From Clostridia bacterium (lineage in GTDB: Bacteria > Bacillota > Clostridia > Oscillospirales > Acutalibacteraceae), in contig JAGAPN010000050.1 of NCBI GenBank assembly GCA_017623235.1, forward strand, positions 1-64,000: a stretch of DNA of 64,000 nucleotides, given 5' to 3'. Position 1 is the first letter of the stretch; every line of letters begins with the position of its first letter. The notes below the pieces were generated by a model, which did no database searches, was not told where the DNA came from, and was given only the letters and a program-made list of their open reading frames with translations. Shown here piece by piece: positions 54,116 through 61,141 of this stretch. The position numbers and the translations under genes were made by a program.

Positions 54116-55018
54116 TTAATTCACCGTATAGACCACCAGACGGTCAACCACCAGGTAGATAACCGCTACGATAGCCAGAATAATGATAAAGTAAACGAAG
54201 GATATTGCCGAGGAATAGGAATATTCAAACTGACCTATAAGGGTCATAATATACTGAATAATGTTGTTGGAGTAATCCGACAAAAAGTCGATAATTGTAT
54301 AGATAAGGTTAACTATTAAAATGGGGGTTATGAGGGGGAAGGTTATATTCCAGAAGCTTTCCCAGGCGGTGGCGCCCTCCACACGGGCGGCCTCGTAAAG
54401 CTGGGGCGAAACGTTCTGAAGGGCGGCAATAAACAGCACTATCTGCAGTCCTGCCTGCCAGGTAAGCTCAAAAATACCGCTGACTATACCCATATAAATA
54501 CCGATAATTTCGGTAGAAACCCCTGCATCCAGCAATATCTGCTGGAAGGAGAAGGATTGGAAAAGCATACCCGTGCGGCCGCCCGACATAATGGACTCCG
54601 ACATAACGTCGCCGTTCATAATGCTCATAACAATGCCGCCGGAGCCTGCAATTACGGGAATAAAGAATATGGCGCGTACAGCCGCCCTGCCGTGGAATTT
54701 CTTGTTAAGCAGAATGGCAATAAAGAGGCTGAAGGCCAGAATAATGGGAATTCGGTAGAGCATCTCGGTAAGGTGGGAGGTCAGCATAGGCACGAACTTT
54801 TCATCGGCCACGAAGATATTTTTATAGTGGTCGAAGCCCGAAAATTTCATACCAAGATAGCCTACCTCTACCTTAAGAGAGGAGATAGAGTACATAAAAA
54901 GCTCTGCCAGGGGGCGGAAAAAGAAGGCAATAAAGCCGATTATCCAAGGCAGGGTGAAAAGAAATCCTGCCAGGGTACGCTTTTTCTCATAGGATAAGGG
55001 GCTTCTTTCCCTTTTCAT
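54116..55018 (-). CDS. Module B: carbohydrate ABC permease, MalF type (second pair)
   Basis: 300 residues; starts with a short basic leader and TLAGFLFTLPWIIGFIAFFFRPL, with the EAA loop YEAARVEGATAWESFWNITFP near 213. As in module A, an extracytoplasmic insert (about 125-175) lies after membrane segment three. The counterpart in module A is at 14422, with the same LWEAxKVEGAT-type loop and the same place directly after the DUF5696 gene. The ATG follows the DUF5696 stop without a gap, and GGAAGG is 4 bases before it. Confidence 0.92.
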   Translation of the reverse strand: MKRERSPLSYEKKRTLAGFLFTLPWIIGFIAFFFRPLAELFMYSISSLKVEVGYLGMKFSGFDHYKNIFVADEKFVPMLTSHLTEMLYRIPIILAFSLFIAILLNKKFHGRAAVRAIFFIPVIAGSGGIVMSIMNGDVMSESIMSGGRTGMLFQSFSFQQILLDAGVSTEIIGIYMGIVSGIFELTWQAGLQIVLFIAALQNVSPQLYEAARVEGATAWESFWNITFPLITPILIVNLIYTIIDFLSDYSNNIIQYIMTLIGQFEYSYSSAISFVYFIIILAIVAVIYLVVDRLVVYTVN

Positions 55019-57226
55019 TTACCTTCCCTCCGCTTCACTTATAATATATCCTTGGGCGGCGATAAGCCTGCCCTCATACTCGTAATCCTGACGAGTGTAG
55101 TTTACAAATACCTTGGCGCCGTTTTCATAGGTGGTGCAGGTGACGCCGTCGGCCAGGTATGTGTGATGAGTTATTCTGCCACCCAAGGTTACGTCAAAAA
55201 GCTCCTTGGTGATTTTGTAGTTTTCCACTACGGTATCCTTCCACAGGTCAAAGTCTGCGCTGTAAAGGCAGTCCAGCTCGGTACCATCCACCAGGGTGTT
55301 ATCCTCGGTGATAAAGGAATAATGCAGGGCGCTGCCCGTTTCCAGACTTTGCAGCAGCATTTTGCGGCCGTCCCCTGCCAGATTTATGGGGTCACCGCAG
55401 TAGGTAAAGAGGCCCGACACCGCTAACTGATAGAAGGGCACGCTTTGGTCGGTTACGGTGTAGCCGTTTGAGGTCATAGGCAGGTTGACCGCCAGACCCG
55501 TAGCCTTTAAGGCATACTGCGGCGGAGCCTCAACCGTGAGGGTGGCGGATTTTGCCGTAGTATTCAGCAGCTCCTCCATAGCCTGCATAGAGGCCGACCT
55601 GGCCACAGTCTGCTTGCCGTAGTCGGTATAAACCGCAGGGGTGGGAAGATACAGCCCCTCAAGGCCGTATTTTTCTGCTCTGCCCACAATTTTTGATAAT
55701 ATTTTATTTTGAGCATCTACCCTCAGGAAGAAGGTCTTTAAAACGCTGTTATCCTTAACCAGGGTGTTACGCTTGAAGGCGTAATCTCCCGCAGGCATAT
55801 TGGAAACGTTGCGGAGGGTATCACGGTATACCGAATAGCCCTTGCCCGATTTTGAGGCGCTGCCGTAAACCGCCAGGGGGTAAAGTCCGCCCCCCAGGGC
55901 CTCCACATTATCCTTTAAGGCCGTCAGTTCCCCAAGGGAGCCTATACTGCCGATAAGGGAAAGCTTGCCGTCGGCCTTTTTGGCCAGCTGCTCACGGGTC
56001 CACTGCTGTAAAATAAGCTGAACTCCCTCTACCTCCTCGGCCTTCAAAGTATCAACTATTTCCGATATATCGGAAAGCCTTGAAAGCCTTTGGGTAACGG
56101 TGAAGGGGATGCCTAAAATGCTCTTCTTTTTCTTTACGGCGCCGTAGAAATCCAAAAACAGGGCAGGGTCGGCGCTCTGCTTATACTCAAGGCCGTAGCT
56201 TTCGGTAAGATAGCCACGGTAAAGCTCCGCCATTGTGTTATAGTCGGCATCTCCGTCGGCCACCAGGCGGTAGCTTACCTGAATACCGTCAATGGCAATA
56301 TCGTCCTTTTGATACATCAGATAACTCTGTGACCTGGCGGTATTTTCACCCAACACCACCGTATCGGTACCACGCAGGGTAAAATCGGCATAGCAGGTAG
56401 CGTAGGGGGTGTTTTTATAATTAGGAACGGCATTTACCGCCGCCTGGGCAGAGCCCTTTTCAATAATTGCAAGGGCTACACCGCGGCTGTTCTTGATGCC
56501 GTAAACGGGCAGGGCCGCCTTTTTCTCACTCTGGGGCTTGGTTACCACCGAGCTTAAGGCGTCACGACCGTATATCGCCACCCTGTAATCGGCGGCAGAC
56601 TGACGCTGATTGTTAAAATGCATAAGACTGCCCGAGCCGTCGGGAAGAAGCATATAGCCCTCATCGTCGGGATGACCTGCCCCGAAATAGGGCAGCAGAG
56701 AAAGGCCGAAAAGGGTGGACTCCTCTTCAATTTTGTCCACCGGCACGGTGGCTGTAAAGCCATCATCGTTAAGGGTTATCTGCAGAGGAATCTTTATATC
56801 CAGGGCGGTGAAATTATAGGTTATCTCAAAGCCGTTCTTTATAGCCTTGAAGGTGGTGCCGCCCTTTCTTACCGACATAGCCTCGGAGTTGCTTTTTGAA
56901 AGCAGCTTGGCGGTGGCGTCGTAGCTGTTTATAAGCAGCAGGGAGCTTTGCTCCATCTTAAATACCGCCGAGGTGGTGTCCTCTTCCCTGACCTCGGGAT
57001 TGCTGTACCAGCAGGTGCCGCTTTTTATATGCTGAAGGTAAAATTGGCCGCTTTGCTTATTGGCAAAAAGGTAAAAATCATTGTTGGAGGCTACAGGCTC
57101 GTAGCCTGCCGGCCCGGAGGGTGCGTCGGCGCCGACGGTGGCCGAAACGCCTGCAGGCAATACTGCCGTCAAGGCTATAAGCATAACCAGCACGACCGCC
57201 GAAAGCTTTATAATCGACCTTGTCAT
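55019..57226 (-). CDS. Module B: DUF5696 exported protein, possible uncharacterised glycosidase
   Basis: About 735 residues. The signal peptide ends near VSAT and, unlike the module A copy, has no lipobox Cys, so it is probably released or held by other proteins. The N-terminal beta-rich part (YMLLPDGSGSLMHF, YRVAIYGRD), the barrel-like middle part (GVQLILQQWT, GLEGLYLPTPAVYTDY, SVPFYQLAVSG) and the C-terminal beta-domain (AKVFVNYT) line up with the homologue at 15324. An Asp in that protein's GISLDS strand is Pro here (GLYLPT). The ATG at 57226 has AGGAGG 8 bases upstream. Function is not known. Confidence 0.8.
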   Translation of the reverse strand: MTRSIIKLSAVVLVMLIALTAVLPAGVSATVGADAPSGPAGYEPVASNNDFYLFANKQSGQFYLQHIKSGTCWYSNPEVREEDTTSAVFKMEQSSLLLINSYDATAKLLSKSNSEAMSVRKGGTTFKAIKNGFEITYNFTALDIKIPLQITLNDDGFTATVPVDKIEEESTLFGLSLLPYFGAGHPDDEGYMLLPDGSGSLMHFNNQRQSAADYRVAIYGRDALSSVVTKPQSEKKAALPVYGIKNSRGVALAIIEKGSAQAAVNAVPNYKNTPYATCYADFTLRGTDTVVLGENTARSQSYLMYQKDDIAIDGIQVSYRLVADGDADYNTMAELYRGYLTESYGLEYKQSADPALFLDFYGAVKKKKSILGIPFTVTQRLSRLSDISEIVDTLKAEEVEGVQLILQQWTREQLAKKADGKLSLIGSIGSLGELTALKDNVEALGGGLYPLAVYGSASKSGKGYSVYRDTLRNVSNMPAGDYAFKRNTLVKDNSVLKTFFLRVDAQNKILSKIVGRAEKYGLEGLYLPTPAVYTDYGKQTVARSASMQAMEELLNTTAKSATLTVEAPPQYALKATGLAVNLPMTSNGYTVTDQSVPFYQLAVSGLFTYCGDPINLAGDGRKMLLQSLETGSALHYSFITEDNTLVDGTELDCLYSADFDLWKDTVVENYKITKELFDVTLGGRITHHTYLADGVTCTTYENGAKVFVNYTRQDYEYEGRLIAAQGYIISEAEGR

Positions 57227-57249
57227 AACCAAAACCTCCTTTTAAAAAA

Positions 57250-59292
57250 TTATCTTCGATACATAAGCTCGTTAAATATTGAGTTTACAAAGGAAACCAG
57301 CTGCTCTATAAGGGAAATGAAAAGCATACCTATAAATATTACAAAGGCCATTCCGCAAAGGGTTAGGAAGAGGGACTTAAAGACCTTGCCGAAGGTGTAC
57401 TCGTGAATTTCCCTTAAAACAAAGACCAGCAGGAAGACCGACCACAGCAGGCCCACAACCTCAATAATGGTCAGAAAGGCTCCCTCATCGGTAACGGTAA
57501 AGTGGCTGAGGGCCACCGAAACAATCACCGATATTACATAGGGCAGCAGAGCGTAGGCCGAGGAGCAGTAAATCTCCCCTACCCTACCCTTGCCTGCCAG
57601 CAGGGTGGTAACGGCCCAGTTGATAACCACAAACAGCAGGAAAAGACCTACCGTGGATACCAGCTCAACCAAGACGTTGAATCTGTCGGGGTCGTTATAA
57701 TTAAATATGAAAGCGGTAATCTGTTTTTTTGCGACCGATGCCCCAAACCACAGGGCAAGCACCCCTGTAGCCAGCTTATAATTCCATTGTTTTTTATACT
57801 TTATCTCCCCTATTTCATCCGAGGGGTGGGTCATAACCCTGAAGAAGGATTTAAGGGTAGGAGGCATTGACGCCTTTTTACCCTTGCCAAACCTTTTGGT
57901 AAGCTTTGTTATTACAAAAATGGCCGCCGCCAGAATAACAATGCCGCTTATAACGTAGGGAAATACCTGTTTGATAATGATACTGCGGTATTCCTTAAAG
58001 CTTTCGGAATATTCGTCCCTGTTATTGGCCAGCTTAAAGCAACGCATAGCCTCGGCGTAATTCTCCTCGGCAAATTCGGCCTTACCAAGACCGTTATAGG
58101 CCAGCTCGCAATTTGCGTTTTTACTTAGCACCTCATTCCACACCAGACGGGACTGGGAATAAAGGCCCTTGTTAAACAGCACGGTACCTTCCCGCAGAAG
58201 GGCGCCGTATTCGGTGGTCTTTAATACTGTAAAACAGGCGCGCTCGCTGTCCAGCACCAGCAGGCTTTCGCCCTGCTCGTCAATGGCGCAGGGAGAGGCG
58301 AAAAGGCCTGTGCCGTCACCCTTTCCGCCGAATACCGTTACCAGAATACCGTCCTTATCGTATTGGAAAACCCTGCCTCTTGTGTTGTCTATTGCGGTGA
58401 TAAAGCCGTTTTCGTCCACACACAGGTCCACAAAGGAGGTATCCTCTACCTTGCCGAGAATGTATGCGCTTTGCAGGTCGCCCATATTGCCCTTTTCGGC
58501 CAGAACGTTACTGCCCAGGGTGTTGATTCTTCTGATTTCCTGGGAGGTGGCGCCGCTTGTGCAGGTGTAAATGAAATTGTTTTTATCAATATCAAAGCCG
58601 TCGTACTGTACGGGAATATAACGGGAAAGCTTGCTTTTCTGCTCCTCGGTCATAAGCTTGCGGAAAAGCTGGTCGGCCACCATTTTGGCCGTTACCTTAA
58701 CGTCGTTACTGCCGAAGAAGGTAATAAACTCGCCCTGCTGATTATAAACCAGGGCGCCCAGGTAAAAACCCTTTATCATAACGAACACCGTACCGCTGTC
58801 GCTTACCAGCACACGGGAGGGCTTAAACTCAAAGGTGTCCTGCAGCAGGTCGCTTTCGGGACGGGTAAACTTGGCGGTAATATTGCCCTCTTTATCGGCC
58901 TTAACCACCAGACCTGCCTCCTTAAGGCAGATATAACTGTTACCCTCTTTATCTACAAAGATGCCCTCGGGGGTCTGAAGGGCCAGGGGGGTGCCCCCGT
59001 CACTAAGCTCGGTAATAATACGGGTGACCTTATAGCTTTCATCCAGGCAGATAACACGGTTATTGCCCGTATCGCAGATATATACCGAGCCGTCGGCCGC
59101 CACAAAGATATCACCGGGATTCTTCATTGCGCCAACGCCTAAATCACCGCCGAAATAGGTCTTATCTACAGTGTAGCCATTCGGTGCGGAAACGGCGTTA
59201 CCCCAGTAATCGTAGGTATAGGTTTCTGCCGAAACCGAAACCGTGCCGAAAAGCACCGCAAATGCTAGCAGAAAAATTAAAAACCGTTTCAC
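57250..59292 (-). CDS. Module B: NHL-repeat propeller/Yip1 membrane protein
   Basis: 680 residues. Signal peptide (ending VSVSAE), NHL propeller outside (about 40-380; AADGSVYICDTGNNRVICLD, DKEGNSYICLKEAG), a TPR-like stretch (about 385-445), a membrane segment near 455 and a Yip1-type domain opening HPSDEIGEIKYKKQW with about five helices. It shares architecture and place with the module A protein at 17567. Start is GTG at 59292; the terminal codons of the previous permease (AAG GAG TAG) supply the ribosome binding site 9 bases before it, the same device as in module A. Role unknown; a docking or sensing platform for the binding protein is my inference. Confidence 0.85.
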   Translation of the reverse strand: MKRFLIFLLAFAVLFGTVSVSAETYTYDYWGNAVSAPNGYTVDKTYFGGDLGVGAMKNPGDIFVAADGSVYICDTGNNRVICLDESYKVTRIITELSDGGTPLALQTPEGIFVDKEGNSYICLKEAGLVVKADKEGNITAKFTRPESDLLQDTFEFKPSRVLVSDSGTVFVMIKGFYLGALVYNQQGEFITFFGSNDVKVTAKMVADQLFRKLMTEEQKSKLSRYIPVQYDGFDIDKNNFIYTCTSGATSQEIRRINTLGSNVLAEKGNMGDLQSAYILGKVEDTSFVDLCVDENGFITAIDNTRGRVFQYDKDGILVTVFGGKGDGTGLFASPCAIDEQGESLLVLDSERACFTVLKTTEYGALLREGTVLFNKGLYSQSRLVWNEVLSKNANCELAYNGLGKAEFAEENYAEAMRCFKLANNRDEYSESFKEYRSIIIKQVFPYVISGIVILAAAIFVITKLTKRFGKGKKASMPPTLKSFFRVMTHPSDEIGEIKYKKQWNYKLATGVLALWFGASVAKKQITAFIFNYNDPDRFNVLVELVSTVGLFLLFVVINWAVTTLLAGKGRVGEIYCSSAYALLPYVISVIVSVALSHFTVTDEGAFLTIIEVVGLLWSVFLLVFVLREIHEYTFGKVFKSLFLTLCGMAFVIFIGMLFISLIEQLVSFVNSIFNELMYRR

Positions 59293-59298
59293 CTTCTA

Positions 59299-60210
59299 CT
59301 ACTCCTTAATAGCTGCATTGGCCATTGTTTCCATAACACCGCTTTGGGTGAGTATGAAAAGGACAATGGGGGGTATCATAAGAAACACCGTAGCGGCAGA
59401 GCCGGCGCCTGCCCTGGCAATTCCGTTGCCTGTAACTATCTGGCTGATCATTGTAGGCAGAGGGCGCAGGTCCTCACGGAAGATAAGTATACCGCTTTGG
59501 GCGTTCCATATAGCCTGGAAGGCAAAGATAATAAGGGTAAGCCAGGCAGGCTTTACGTTGGGGATAATGATTTTAAAGAAAACCTTAAACTCGTTACAGC
59601 CGTCGATGCGGGCGGCTTCTATAATAGCCCCGGGTATCTGCTCCATAAACTGCTTCATAAGGAAGACCGACATAGTGCCGCCCAAGGGGGGCAGTATCAT
59701 AGCCCAATAGCTGTCGACGAGGCCCATTTCGGAAAGAATTATGTATATGGGCAGTTGGGTCACCGTGGTGGTGAAAAGCAGGGAGGTAACTATAACCTTA
59801 AAATAAAGCTCACGGCCGGGGAAATCTATTTTTGCCAGGGGGTAGGCCGCCGCCGAAGAGAAGAATACCTGCAGTACGGTATAGCAAACCGAAATGAAGA
59901 TACTGTTGAACAGATACTTTGTAAAGGGTATTCTGCCGTTGGCGCAAAGGTCGATAAGGTCGGTAAAGTTGTCTAAGGTTGGGTTTCTTACAAAGAAGCG
60001 GGGCGGGAAAATGAAAAGCTCGTCAATAGGCTTTATTGCCGTAACCACCGCATAAACCAGAGGCAGGGCCAAAAAGGCGCCTACCAGGGCCAGAATAACC
60101 CCTATAAGAATATTGCCGCCAAGGGAACGAATATGGCGCCTGGCACCCGAAGAGGTGCGCATTCTGCGAAGCTTTTTTTCTTCGCTGATATTCTTTTTTT
60201 CTTTTTTCAA
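59299..60210 (-). CDS. Module B: carbohydrate ABC permease, MalG type (first pair)
   Basis: 303 residues with a Lys- and Arg-rich N-terminus of about 30 residues and then six membrane segments. Landmarks are LPLVYAVVTAIKPIDELFIFPPRFFVRNPTL-type text near 45-75, and the EAA loop IIEAARIDGCNEFKVFFKIIIP near 200; the end is AAIKE. The start is TTG at 60210 with GAGAGGAG 8 bases upstream; an overlapping ATG three codons long is out of frame. The module A counterpart is at 19674. Confidence 0.9.
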   Translation of the reverse strand: MKKEKKNISEEKKLRRMRTSSGARRHIRSLGGNILIGVILALVGAFLALPLVYAVVTAIKPIDELFIFPPRFFVRNPTLDNFTDLIDLCANGRIPFTKYLFNSIFISVCYTVLQVFFSSAAAYPLAKIDFPGRELYFKVIVTSLLFTTTVTQLPIYIILSEMGLVDSYWAMILPPLGGTMSVFLMKQFMEQIPGAIIEAARIDGCNEFKVFFKIIIPNVKPAWLTLIIFAFQAIWNAQSGILIFREDLRPLPTMISQIVTGNGIARAGAGSAATVFLMIPPIVLFILTQSGVMETMANAAIKE

Positions 60211-60247
60211 CGTCGCATCTCCTCTCTGGGTTTATTTGAGGGCAAAT

Positions 60248-61138
60248 TTAGGTGCCTACCCTCTCAAGCACCAGCATTATAAGTTTTTTGGTAAAATACA
60301 TAAACAGGAAAAGCACCGTAGCCAGCGCGCAGCCGTAGCCCAGCTCAAACCTTACGTTGCTGACGTCCACTATGTGGGAAAGCAGGGTCTGGGTGGCGTA
60401 CTGTGCGTTAGAGGAGCCCATTATGGTAAAGGAGGTAACAATCTGCATTACCGCACCGAATACCAGCTGGGGCTTCATACTGGGCAGGGTGATATACCAG
60501 GCCTCCTGCAGACGGTTATCAATACCGTCTATCATACCCGCTTCCACAAGGGAGCCGTCAATACACTTAAAGCCCGCCAGGAAGGAAAGGAAGCCGGTGC
60601 CAAGGCTGGCCCAGAAAATCTTTATAATCATAACCAGCATAGCGTAGTCGGTGTCGGTGGTCCAGGCAATAGGCGAGCTGATGGCGCCGAAGCTGATAAG
60701 CAGGCTGTTTATAAAGCCGTAGGCGTCGCTGCTGAAAAGATAATCCCAGATAACGCTGGCCTGGCCTGTCAGCACGGGGGCGTAGAACACAACGGTGGTG
60801 AAGGTGCGCACAGGCTTGGGCAGGTCGTTTATCAGCCAGGCAAAGACGTAGCACAGCAGATAGCTGGCGGGGCCTGTGACAAAGGCCACGATAAGGGTGT
60901 TTTTTATGGATTTGATGAAAATATCATCATCGGTGAACATACGAAGGAAGTTCTGCCACCCTATAAATTGGGGCGGTGTGAGCATATTAAAGTAGGTAAA
61001 GCCCAGCACCATAGCCACCACCAGGGGCAGAAGGGTGAAAAGAAAGAAACAGATGGTATAAGGAGTAAGCAGAACGTAGCTCTGCCAATGCCGCTTTATT
61101 CTTGAAGAAAGGGAATATTCGCGGGGGGTTCTTCTCAT
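60248..61138 (-). CDS. Module B: carbohydrate ABC permease, MalF type (first pair)
   Basis: 296 residues. It begins with a short basic segment, then SYVLLTPYTICFFLFTLLPLVVAMVLGF-type membrane segment one; the EAA loop is VEAGMIDGIDNRLQEAWYITLPSM near 195. FYAPVLTGQASVIWDYLFSSDAYGFINSLLISFG lines up with the same region of the module A protein at 20590. The ATG is 3 bases after the stop of the large binding protein, whose last codons (GGAGATGAG) supply the ribosome binding site. Confidence 0.92.
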   Translation of the reverse strand: MRRTPREYSLSSRIKRHWQSYVLLTPYTICFFLFTLLPLVVAMVLGFTYFNMLTPPQFIGWQNFLRMFTDDDIFIKSIKNTLIVAFVTGPASYLLCYVFAWLINDLPKPVRTFTTVVFYAPVLTGQASVIWDYLFSSDAYGFINSLLISFGAISSPIAWTTDTDYAMLVMIIKIFWASLGTGFLSFLAGFKCIDGSLVEAGMIDGIDNRLQEAWYITLPSMKPQLVFGAVMQIVTSFTIMGSSNAQYATQTLLSHIVDVSNVRFELGYGCALATVLFLFMYFTKKLIMLVLERVGT

Positions 61139-61141
61139 CTG

